Shown piece by piece: positions 54,509 to 62,870 of a stretch of 64,000 nt of DNA. Position 1 is the first letter of the stretch; each line of letters begins with the position of its first letter. The DNA is from Hyperoodon ampullatus (lineage: Eukaryota; Chordata; Mammalia; Artiodactyla; Ziphiidae), in the NCBI GenBank assembly GCA_949752795.1, contig CATKHW010000008.1:372001-436000 (forward strand). The letters are read 5' to 3'. Under the pieces are notes generated by a model. That model ran no database searches, was not told the DNA's origin, and saw only the letters and a program-made list of their open reading frames with translations. Made by a program: the position numbers and the translations under genes.

Positions 54509-56259
54509 TTTCTGGTTTGTACACATTTTTTGGATGGCCTTTCTGAGCAGTGGAAATTGAGACTTCTTTGTTGTGCGGATTTGCATTTCCTGCTTGCTTG
54601 GTTGGCCAAAAACTCTGTATGTGTTTTTTTCCTGAAGATATTCACGAAAAAAACGCATACACCCTTTTGCCCAACTGCATCATTTTAGAAATTCTGCTGC
54701 TTTTCCTATGCTTTAAATGTGAGTCAAATCTACCTTTTGAAATCTGTTTCCTGCAATTCTGCCTCTCAATCAGATCCTCTTCGTTGCCTTACCTGAATAT
54801 ATTTTTGGACGTTGGTTATCATTTTTATCTTTGCAGGTTTGAATTGTTTGCTCCTGAGCCCCATTTTGCAACTCGCATTTTTTGTGAGCTGGCCGCCAAA
54901 CCATTGTATTGCTTCCGGCCCTATTCTGGTTCTCGGGAGGCACGCTGAGCCTTTGGTTAATTCTTCTTCCTAATGGGAAATTAGAGTGACATGTGCCTGT
55001 CAAAACTCCTACAGCTAGTCTCTCATTGGTTCCCCCTCTTCCCGTTTATCCTCTGCACAAATTGCAAACTGTGTGAAACAGGAGGTTAAAGGTGCTGATT
55101 CTCCAAGTGGGGAGATTGTTAGTAATTTGGATAGAATGGCCAACCCCAGCAGCAGGAGATCAAAAATGAGGTGTATTTTAGACACCTTTCCTTGTCACAC
55201 GGTGTATATTCGTCTCAGTTTTCCAGGCATGTTTTTGCTGTCGGAAGATTCCCTTGAACCTGCAGATTTGGGACGCAAAGAATGGGAATCAGGCAGTATT
55301 ACTTTAAAAGGTCTGCCTTTACTCACCCAGCCTCTCTAACATCTCTTAGCATGCATAGCTTCCTGCCTTATATATCATCCTGCTGTGGGTCTACATGTGT
55401 TCAATCCATGTTACATCGTAGCCCATCAACAAAAGTTATAAGAAGTTTTGTCTGTCTCACTGTTTTTATAAATATTTTTAAATTTATTTTTATATTGGTT
55501 ACAGCTGATTTTCAAAGCTCTGTTTTTTGCTGCTGTACATCCACTTGATTCATGTACTGTGAGACAACAATAAATTCTTTTTCAGATGCTTACCAGTCAT
55601 ATATATTATTTTCCAGTGAGTTGAGTGTGCTGAGTGCAGTTCTTTGAGGTACCATGTAATCCTTGTCAGTTATTCAATTTCGTACTTGGAATGGTGTCTT
55701 TGCTAATTTCAACCTCCTGGATAATACCTCACCCTTCCCCACCTTTTCCATTTAGCAGCCTTATGTCTATTTTCTACATATTTTACTATGTTTCTATTTT
55801 GTAATTTATTTCATGTGTAGCCATTTTTGATTCCACCTTTAAGTGACATCTTATGATATGTGTCTTTTTCTTTCTGTCATATGTCACTTAGAATGATCGT
55901 ATGTAACTCCTCCAGAGTTGTTACAACTGGCCTTACTTCATTGATTTCTGGATGAGTAATATTCCACTCTACATAAGTACCCCAACTCTTTTATCCATTT
56001 CATCCTTCCAGGGACATTTAGGTTATATCCAAGTTGAGGCCCTTTTTAACAGAGAGGTGGTAAACGTTGGGGTGCCTGTTTTCTGTCGATTTTTGTTTTT
56101 CCCAAGGTATACGCCCATGAGTGCAAGTGCCCTATGCTCTGTAGCTCATTTTTTAGATGTTTTAGCAAACACAATACACTTCTCCAGAGTGGCCGTTGGC
56201 AAATTACATTAGCAATATCAGCCTCAGAGTGCTCCCTTTTCTCCTCACCCTGTCCTACA
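54509..56259 (+). repeat. 1.75 kb tandem repeat unit, copy 2
   Basis: This is collinear with copy 1 along its full length. It has CGCATACACCCTTTTG near 54,650, CTCCTGAGCCCC near 54,851, GGAAATTAGAGTGACATG near 54,976, CTCTCATTGGTTCC near 55,020, and a reversed L1-like half from about 55,450. The copies differ by many substitutions and small indels, roughly a fifth to a quarter of positions by eye, so this is an old duplication. Confidence 0.85.
55450..56250 (-). mobile_element. Old L1 3' segment inside 1.75 kb unit, copy 2
   Basis: This is the same reversed L1 segment as in copy 1. It shows ATGAGTAATATTCCAC (55,952), GACATTTAGGTTATATCC (56,013), GGGGTGCCTGTTTTC and GTATACGCCCATGAGTGC. Its position within the 1.75 kb unit is the same as in copy 1, so the L1 inserted before the unit was duplicated. 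Confidence 0.75.
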
Positions 56260-57175
56260 TTTCTGGTGTTTACACTTTATGTTGATGGCCCTTCTGACTG
56301 AAGTGAAGTGATACATTTTGTAGTATAGATTTCCAGTGCCCACCTGTTTGGTTGGATAAAATGTGTGTATGGCCTTTACTTGAATATATTCAGAAGAAAA
56401 TGCATACGCCCTTTATGGCCAACTGCATCATTGGCGATGTTCAGCCCCTTTTCTTGTGCTTTAATGGGGAGTCATTTCTACCTCCTCAAATCTGTTTCCT
56501 GCCACTCTCCCTTGCTTACAAGTCCTTTTCTGTGACTTACCTCAAGACATTTTTTGACGATAGATATTTTCAACTCTGCAATTTCATGAATTTTACTGCC
56601 CCTGAGTTCCATTTTTTAACTTGTGTTTTTGGAAACTGGACAGAAAACAGCGGGATTTCCTCTAGCCCTATTCTGTTTCTGTGGGCAATTCTAGCCTTTG
56701 ATGAATTTGTCTTCCGGATTGGAAATTAGAGTGACATGTGCCTGTCTGAACACCTAGGACATGTCTCTAATTTTTTCTCATCCTTCCGCTTCATCATCCA
56801 GAGAAATTCCAAACTGTGTGCAACAGGATGTTGACGGTGCTGATATCCCCAAGTGAGGAGATTGTTAGGAAAGATGCTGGCGGGGTGAACCCGAGCACCA
56901 GGCGAAGAGGAGATGAGGTGCCTTTTCCAAATTGTTTCCGATCAAACGGTGTACCATCCTCTAGGTGTGACAGGCATGTTTTAGCCATAGGAAGGGTCCC
57001 TTGCATGTACGGAGAACACCAGGAATTTTTCCAAATCAGTGCCTCCCCGAACCCCAAACTGGGGAATTTTTAAGCTACGGCTACACATATGTCCATTAAG
57101 GGCCTTGGGAAATAGGCAGAGTCCAAACTTTAGATGATTGAAATCTTCGGGATCAGAAGTGCTCACCATCGGCCT
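56260..57175 (+). repeat. 1.75 kb tandem repeat unit, copy 3 (5' half only)
   Basis: This begins with TTTCTGGTGTTTACAC and keeps the landmarks GCATACGCCCTTTATGG (56,402), CCCCTGAGTTCC and GGAAATTAGAGTGACATG (56,721). The ATTGGTT box has decayed here. Similarity fades after about 57,010, and the L1-derived half is missing or replaced by the separate L1 scrap at 57,190-57,435. This is therefore the right end of the 1.75 kb series in this window. Confidence 0.75.
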
Positions 57176-57189
57176 TGCTTAGTTTACAT

Positions 57190-57435
57190 TTTATCTGTCA
57201 TTGATAGATGATGTCAATAAAAATATCTATTCTTTTTCAGATTATTTCCCCTTATAGGTTATTGCAATATATTCAGTATAGTTCCCTGTGCTATACAGTA
57301 GTTCCTTGTTGATGATCTGTTTTATACATAGCAGTGTGTATGTGTTAATCCCAAACTGTTAATTTATTCCTTCTCCTAACTTTCCCCTTTGGTAATAATA
57401 AATTATAAGATTTTATACTTCTCAGAAATGGGGAA
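57190..57435 (-). mobile_element. L1 3' UTR fragment, antisense
   Basis: ATTCTTTTTCAGATTATTTC, then CCTTATAGGTTATTGC and GTTCCCTGTGCTATACAGTA, is the typical reversed 3' end of cetartiodactyl-type L1. It is followed by GTGTGTATGTGTTAATCCC. About 250 bp remain. It lies where the L1 half of the third 1.75 kb unit would be, but it looks less decayed than the segments in copies 1 and 2, so it may be an independent insertion. Confidence 0.7.
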
Positions 57436-57615
57436 GCTGAAAGAGAGGTATCATTCTCAATGGAAAAGCATTCAAAACAAGATTGAAGCTTCAGCCAAGA
57501 GTATTCGATGTACATCCTTGGGAATAAATCACTTCATTTCTCTAATGTTGACCTGACAAAAAAGACAGACGTCTTCACTGAACTTGCTTATAGTAAAGTG
57601 ATGGAAATATCAAAT
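57426..57615 (+). pseudogene. Exon-like stretch with broken frame (unrecognised)
   Basis: A pyrimidine-rich tract ending TTCTCAG (to 57,425) precedes 190 bases that end at a good donor, GTAAGT (57,616). The first part reads as a 42-codon frame from the ATG at 57,428. The second part is open in another frame from the ATG at 57,508. No single frame spans the piece, so a real exon would need a 1-2 base frameshift correction. I do not recognise the product. It may be the remains of an unprocessed gene copy or chance. Confidence 0.15.
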
Positions 57616-57739
57616 GTAAGTCTTAGAAACATCTTATTTTACCCGAGCCTTATACACTGCTCTATGTTAACTACAGTTTGGCTCACACATCTGTTCATTG
57701 AAGTTACAATGTTCTCAATTTCTGTTACTGATCTTCCAG

Positions 57740-58400
57740 AGTGGACCCCAACAGGAGTCCCCGTGCCCAGTGTCATTGGAGCCAACAGATCAAGACTGAC
57801 TTTGGTTCAGAAGCAAAGGAAACTTTATATTTTGAAAACAGAATGGAGAGGTGAGAGCGTGCACTCCCCCGTGGGCTGTGGGCTGGGCTGCTGTGTAGGG
57901 ATCCCAGCAGCGTCAGCAGGAGGGAGGGGATGGAGCTCTCGAGGGCTGGGTTGGCTGCAGCTCAGGCTCTATGTCGCGGAGTTGCATGGGACCCCACTAG
58001 CTGAGGTGTCGGCCCAGCCATTCTGCACTAGGAAATCGGGTCTGAAGTGCCGGGTGTGGGACCTCTGCATGTGGAACCCTAGGAGCACGTGAAATTAGAC
58101 AAAGCACAAAGGAAAAACAGGTTAGACTTTATTTTATTGCCCAGATTCTCTTTTTATCTCCCAGGAATTTTTAATGAATGTTGCCGGTGATGAACACCTC
58201 CTCTGCTTTTTGTCCCGTTCCTCACTCTTGGGGTGCTGAGGGTGCAGACCCTTCTTTTGTAACAGCTTCATGCTGAGGTGGGAGCCCTCATACACGGGGG
58301 GAGGGGTAAAACTTCTCCCCAGCAGCCTCCAGGTGAGGCTGGTTGTCCCAAGGTTTCCTGCCTCACTGCTCGTCCACCTGAGCACCAGCATTGGAAGTCT
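57740..58400 (-). mobile_element. Putative 3' LTR region of the ERV
   Basis: This region lies downstream of the envelope piece on the minus strand. It contains a polyadenylation-type signal, AATAAAATAAAG (58,127-58,138 region), and a second TATAAAGTTTCC (about 57,820-57,832). It then has a segment near 57,760-57,780 reading CCAATGACACTGGGCA, which looks like a U5 end. The exact ends are not fixed, because no second LTR is present for comparison. Confidence 0.4.
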
Positions 58401-58553
58401 TATAGATTCTAATGACCTTTAAGCGTCCAGGAAAGACATGCACAGAGATACTGCGGTGGCAGGTTTCACCCCACCCCACATTTGTTCAGCGACCTTAGGC
58501 TAACGGGTTTTGCCAGCCTAGATGCTCTGACCAGTAGTCTGTGCTTTCTTTAA

Positions 58554-58690
58554 TTAGGTCCCTGAATTAATGCATAAACAGCACCATGTGTCAGAGCCCT
58601 GCCCGCTCAACTCCAAGACAGTCCAGGGTCGGTGGTGATCCAGGACCATGACGTCCACTGAGTCAACGGCCTTTTGAAGTAGCCAGCAGT
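58554..58690 (-). pseudogene. ERV transmembrane envelope fragment
   Basis: On the minus strand LLQKAVDS is followed, after about 25 codons, by WCCLCINSG and a stop at 58,554-58,556. The spacing and the paired cysteines resemble the disulfide-loop region of a class I retroviral TM ectodomain. The fusion peptide, membrane span and surface subunit are not recognised. The stop directly after the loop and the missing regions make it a dead fragment. Confidence 0.55.
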
Positions 58691-58779
58691 CCAGCCGGTT
58701 ATATTGGCCACCATCACCGTGGTTTCTGTAGGGTTTTCTATGGTGAAAGCGTGATATACGTTTCCCCCGCCAAGCTTAT

Positions 58780-59420
58780 TAGCTCCCGTCTGGGTGCAGT
58801 AATTCCTGCAAGCAGTAGTCTGCTCTTTTGGGCCACAGACTTGTCTTCTGAGAGAAACTCCAGGTCAAGTGATGGTCACACGAGTCATCTTGGGGGCCCA
58901 TTGCCCCCGTTTGTCTCTGTGGAGGTTGGAGTTGGAGGGCCTCCTCACTCGAGGTCAGTGTGTCCACAGAGCGACCCCTGCAACTTCAGGGCATGATGGG
59001 TGGTTAGGATCACCACGTGGGATTCTTTTCCCTTAGAGGGGAGCTGGCCTTGTGGGCTGCTGATTTCCACCTTTTTAGATACCCCAGTATCCTGGCCTGA
59101 TTGGGCGGTGGGCAACGCCCTTGGTGACCATCGTTTATCATACCCGAAGGGCATGCTTGTGTTGCTCCATTTCAAGTGGTCCCAGTTTTTGCACTAAGGC
59201 TCCAAGGGCGATTAACCTTTGACTGGGTATGTAAAGGTCAAAGGGTTTAGCTAAATTAGGGAGTTCCTGGGCAAGGGCCTGAATTGATTGCTCTTTCCAT
59301 TCTTGAAAGGCTGCTTCTGGATTCTATTCAGAAGGATCATCATCTTTTCGTGTCAGTGTTTCATGTAGAGGCCCAGCTATTAGACTTTAGTTAGGGATCC
59401 AGATGCAGAAAACCTTGGCC
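58780..59420 (-). pseudogene. ERV pol connection / RNase H remnant
   Basis: This continues the pol order on the minus strand. An IWIPN peptide from the thumb region is followed by AFQEWKEQSIQAL and the connection-domain pattern IALGALVQKLGP (about 59,187-59,225). Below 59,170 the sequence is weaker and frames shift several times. Integrase is not recognised downstream. The placement follows from position in pol and these short matches; the exact domain limits are uncertain. Confidence 0.6.
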
Positions 59421-59499
59421 TCCCCAGGAACACCTAAGCTGTCTTCTAGTTTTAGAAGAGGTAAGGATTCAAATGGCTTCTTCCCTATCCTGGGATGCA

Positions 59500-59975
59500 T
59501 TTCTCCGAATATCTGTGAGAATGAAGCCCAGGCATGTCACCTTAGCCTGGGATATTTGAGCCTTTTTCTTGGACACCTTCTATCCTTTCTTGGATAGGTA
59601 GTTCAGAGGCATCTTTAGTAGGCCTGGCGATCAGAATGTCATCTGCATATTGAAGGAGGGTTCCCTTTTACAGAGGTAGAACTTTTAGGTCTTTAGGGGA
59701 CATTTCCCCAATGATGGTGTGGGGATTTTTGAACCATTGGGGCAGGATGGCCCAGCATTATTGCTTTTGTTGCATGTTGTGTCCTGCCACTCACAAGCCA
59801 AAAATTCTTGTGACTCTGAGATGAGTGGAATACAGAAGAAGGCATCATTGAAGTCTAATACAGAATGCCATGGCCTGGTGGATGGTAGAATGAGCAGCAG
59901 GGTGTAGGAAATAGGAGCTACTGGATGTATATCCTCGGTGGCTTCACTGACTGTCCTGATATACTTTACCAGGTC
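59500..59975 (-). pseudogene. ERV reverse transcriptase fragment (pol)
   Basis: The minus strand encodes the catalytic YADD motif (codons at 59,638-59,649) preceded by LLQ, matching the RT active-site turn. Upstream it encodes DAFFCIPL (aspartate codon at 59,844-59,846), a hallmark of gammaretroviral RT. The two motifs are in different frames, and a stop codon lies just before TLLQYADD, so the gene is dead. Upstream of about 59,975 the RT start is lost into a short tandem repeat. Confidence 0.8.
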
Positions 59976-59979
59976 TCTA

Positions 59980-60205
59980 GCAGCCCATGGGCCTCTCGTG
60001 GTCAGGCCAATCCCAGGATATGGAGCTCACCTGGGCTGCACCTCCACCCCCACAGCCCACGGGTCTCTCGTGGTCAAGTCCCTCCCAGGGTATGGAGCTC
60101 ACCTGTGCAGCTACACAGAAGCCCATGGGGCTCTCATATTCAGGCCCTTCCCAGGATATGGAGCTCCCCTGGGCAGGTACCCCAGAAGGGCTGGACACAC
60201 AGGAA
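59980..60205 (+). repeat. Three-copy 66-73 bp tandem repeat
   Basis: AGCCCATGGGCCTCTC, AGCCCACGGGTCTCTC and AGCCCATGGGGCTCTC start at about 59,981, 60,054 and 60,120. Each is followed after about 15-20 bases by CCCAGGATATGGAGCTC or a close variant. The unit is therefore about 66-73 bp. It abuts the broken end of the ERV reverse transcriptase. Several frames are open through it because the unit has few stops; I do not regard these as genes. Confidence 0.85.
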
Positions 60206-60600
60206 CCGTGCACATAGACCACCTTGCAGAGAACCCCCAGCTCACCTGTCGCTCAGAGCTGACACAGAACACTTCAGAGCAGGACTTGAACTAAAAAACA
60301 GCAGCTCTGACATGTCTGTGACCCCAGGTATCACTGTGTGTGGCCTCTCTCTGCCTGCTCTTCCAGACACTTCCACTGCAGCCAGGGCACCAGGCCTCTA
60401 TCTCCACCCACCATCACTCCTCTCCCTGACTCCTGGGTTCCTCTCATTAGGATAGGGTCTTCTTGAAGTTGTTTTCCACTCATGGACCAGATAAAATGAT
60501 AAGAAAACAAGCTGCAGCTGCAGCCCCTTGTGTATCCTGACTCTCAAGAGCCCACACCTGTTCCTTGGGCCTGGCCCGTTTAGCAAGGTTCATTTTCTGC
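60206..60600. other. GC-rich single-copy stretch, nothing recognised
   Basis: This is mixed sequence with several CAG-rich pieces and pyrimidine tracts. It contains CAGCTGCAGCTGCAG near 60,508-60,525. Short open frames occur on both strands without family features. It may belong to a decayed LTR or to unique flanking DNA. Confidence 0.4.
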
Positions 60601-60620
60601 AACTGTGAGCCCCAGAGGGG

Positions 60621-60725
60621 TGAGGATTGGCTGATTAGGGCAGCCTGACACTGCCTGCCAGCCCTCCCCAGGTGTGACTGGGTTGAGATCAATATAAGCA
60701 CCTCTCCAGTCAGCAAGAGCTCCTG
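60621..60725 (+). promoter_or_regulatory. CCAAT/TATA-like promoter arrangement
   Basis: GGATTGGCTGATT (about 60,624-60,636) carries an inverted CCAAT box. About 65 bases downstream, AATATAAGCA (60,691-60,700) resembles a TATA box. The spacing would fit a start of transcription near 60,725. This layout is common in both cellular promoters and retroviral LTRs. No activity can be read from sequence alone. Confidence 0.25.
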
Positions 60726-60860
60726 TAGCTGTGCCTGACGCCATATTCTCTGCCCCGTCAGCAGTGTCGGGGCTGGGGTGGTGGGAGGGAGTGAGGGGCC
60801 GTGGCTTTGTGAGCGGCCCAGTGTGAGAGGGGCTCTGCTGGACTTTCTGCAGGAGTTGCC

Positions 60861-60929
60861 ATGCTGCCACCTGCTAAAGAAGAGGATGTGTCATCCATAC
60901 CTGTCGCTGGAATTTCTCCCCAGGCAAAG
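60861..60929 (+). CDS. First-exon-like 23-codon frame (unrecognised)
   Basis: The ATG at 60,861 (context GTTGCCATGC) opens 23 codons, starting MLPPAKEEDVSSIP, that end in phase 0 directly before a plausible donor, GTGAGG (60,930-60,935). It lies about 135 bases after the start predicted by the promoter-like boxes. No downstream exon is identified in the window and I do not recognise the peptide. A minus-strand frame of 177 codons overlaps this region and is equally unrecognised. This is very tentative. Confidence 0.15.
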
Positions 60930-60935
60930 GTGAGG

Positions 60936-61345
60936 AAGTAAAAAAGCAGTGGGGGCCGTGGCAGGAGGGGTATCTCAGGCAGGGAAATGGAAAGCTTCCG
61001 GAAGAACATCTGGGGCCAGGACCATCCTGGCTGGCCTGCTGGCACCAAGTCGGCCTGCATGCTGTCGCTGGTGTGGCTCCACAGCCCTTCCTCTAGGCTT
61101 GCAAGTTCTTGTACATATTCAGGTGTTTTACCTGGAAAGAGTGGGAAGATTTCAGATGCAGCAGGACTGGGGTACAGCTCACATTTACTCACAGATGCCT
61201 TGACATTGTCCCCCAGCTTTGCAATGAGGATGCCTCTTGTGGGGGGGAGCGCTGCTGACTGCATGGGAGATGATTTCCCACTTCTGACCAACTTAAGAAT
61301 TTTTTACCACTGGAACAAGTGCCCTGATACGATTTTCCTTTGTAT
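60936..61345. other. Unassigned stretch between exon-like frame and poly-T
   Basis: No repeat family, RNA gene or convincing coding region was seen. An overlapping minus-strand open frame (61,291-60,758) shows no domain that I know and has low-complexity proline/alanine/serine content, so I leave it uncalled. It might be decayed ERV gag, given its place upstream of pol on that strand, but nothing specific supports this. Confidence 0.3.
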
Positions 61346-61360
61346 AACAGGAGGGTTCTG

Positions 61361-61440
61361 TTTTTTTTTTTTTTTTTTTTTTTTTCCTTTTTTCTTTTTG
61401 GTTCAAGGTAGGTTTTATTTATTCCTCTTTTTTTTTTTTT
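61361..61440. repeat. Poly-T tracts
   Basis: A run of about 25 T (61,361-61,385) and a second of about 13 T (61,428-61,440) flank a short T-rich spacer containing GGTTCAAGGTAGG. Reversed A-tails of minus-strand retroposons look like this, but the body between the tracts is too short to identify an element. Confidence 0.6.
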
Positions 61441-61499
61441 AATTTAGAGATATAAACATGGAAATAATGAATTTATATAAAGACGTCTATATGAAGGGA

Positions 61500-62870
61500 A
61501 AAACTTTTTTTCTGTTTTATTTTATTAAATATTATTTATTTATTTTTAATTTTTTAAAATTTATTTATTTCTTTTATACAGCAGGTTCTTATTGGATATC
61601 TATTTTATACATATAAGTGTGCACATGTGAATCCCAGTCTCCCAATTCATCCCACCACCACCCTCCCATGGTGTTCCCCCCTTGGTGTCCATATGTTTGT
61701 TCTCTACATCTGTGTCTCTATCTCTGCCCTGCAAACCGGTTCATCTGTACCATTTTTCTAGGTTCCACATATATGCATTAATATACAATATTTGTTTTTC
61801 TCTTTCTGACTTACTTCACTCTGTATGACAGTCTCTAGATCCATCAAGATCTCTACAAATGACCCAATTTCATTCCTGTGTATGGCTGAGTAATATTCCA
61901 TTGTATATATGTACCATATCTTTATCCACTCGTCTGTCTGTGGGCACTTAGGTTGCTTTCATTACCTGGCTATTGTAAATAGTGCTGCAATGAACATTGT
62001 GGTGAATGTGTCTTTTTGATTTATGGTTTTCTCTGGGTATATGCCCAGTAGTGGGATTGCTGGATTATATGGTAATTCTATTTTTAGTTTTTTAAGGAAC
62101 CTCCATTCTGTTCTCCATAGAGACTGTATCGATTTACATTCCCAACAATAGTGGAAGAAGGTTCCTTTTCTCCACACCCTCTCCAGCATTTGTTGTTTGT
62201 AGATTTTCTGATGATGCCCATTCTAACAGGTGTGACGTGATACCTCATTGTAGTTTCGATTTCCATTTCTCTAATAATTAGTGATGTTGAGCAGATTTTC
62301 ATGTGCGTCTTGGCCATCTCTATGTCTTCTTGGAAGAAATGTCTATTTAGATCTGCTTCCATTTTTGTATTGGTTTTTTTGTCTTATTAATGTTGAGCTG
62401 CATGAGCTGTTTATATATATTGGAGATTAATCATTTGTCCATTGATTCGTTTGCAAATATATTCTGCCATTCTGAGGGTTGTCTTTTCGTCTTGTTTGCA
62501 GTTTCCTTTGCTTTGCAAAAGCTTTTACGTTTCATTAGGTCCCATCTGTTTAGCTTCTTTTTTTTTTATTTCATTACTATAGGAGATGGATCAAAAAAAG
62601 ATCTTGCTGTGATTTACGTCAGAGTATTCTTCGTAAGTTTTACTTTCAGAGTTTTATACTGTCCGGTCTTACATTAAGGTCTCTAATCCATTTTGAATAT
62701 ATTTTTATATATGGTGCTGGGGAGTGTTCTAATTTCATTCTTTTACATATAGCTGTCCATAATTCCCAGCACCACTGACTGAAGAAACTCTCTTTTCTCC
62801 ATTGTAAAGTCTTGCCTCCTTTGTCATAGATTAGTTGAGCATAGGTGTGTAGGTTTATCCCTGGGCTTTC
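61500..62870 (-). mobile_element. L1 element, antisense, 3' UTR and end of ORF2
   Basis: An AT-rich reversed tail is followed by ACAGCAGGTTCTTATTGG (61,578), GGCTGAGTAATATTCC (61,884), TATATGCCCAGTAGTGGG (62,038) and CACACCCTCTCCAGCATTTG. This is the usual order of antisense L1. The minus strand encodes the ORF2 C-terminal pieces [11 protein letters not shown] and [18 protein letters not shown]2 is broken: it is open only in short frames that shift, and an extra TAA-type stop splits it. The element is cut at about 62,870 by the next L1. It is a relic of moderate age. Confidence 0.9.

Larger units (their letters stand above)
57740..59980 (-). mobile_element. Deleted gammaretrovirus-like endogenous retrovirus
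   Basis: Read on the minus strand, retroviral landmarks come in the expected order: reverse transcriptase (about 59,975-59,500), connection/RNase H region (about 59,420-58,780), transmembrane envelope piece (about 58,690-58,554), and LTR-like sequence (about 58,400-57,740). The spacing leaves no room for integrase or for most of the envelope, so there is a large internal deletion. Frames are broken by stops and shifts throughout. The reverse transcriptase and envelope patterns fit class I (ERV1, gammaretrovirus-like) elements. No 5' LTR, gag or protease is recognised upstream. It is not functional. Confidence 0.75.

Noticed and set aside
54550..54948. 132-codon open frame in the second 1.75 kb unit
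   Set aside because: The equivalent frames in copies 1 and 3 are shorter and interrupted at different places, so there is no conserved coding sequence in the unit.
57508..58092. 194-codon + strand open frame
   Set aside because: It runs from the exon-like stretch through the donor site into LTR-like sequence that belongs to the minus-strand ERV, so the long frame is chance.
59925..60455. 176-codon + strand open frame over the three-copy repeat
   Set aside because: Its length comes from the stop-poor 66-73 bp repeat; other frames are open there too, and no family was recognised.
60758..61291. 177-codon minus-strand open frame
   Set aside because: No domain or family recognised; low-complexity composition in GC-rich DNA. 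It might be decayed retroviral gag by position, but nothing specific supports it.
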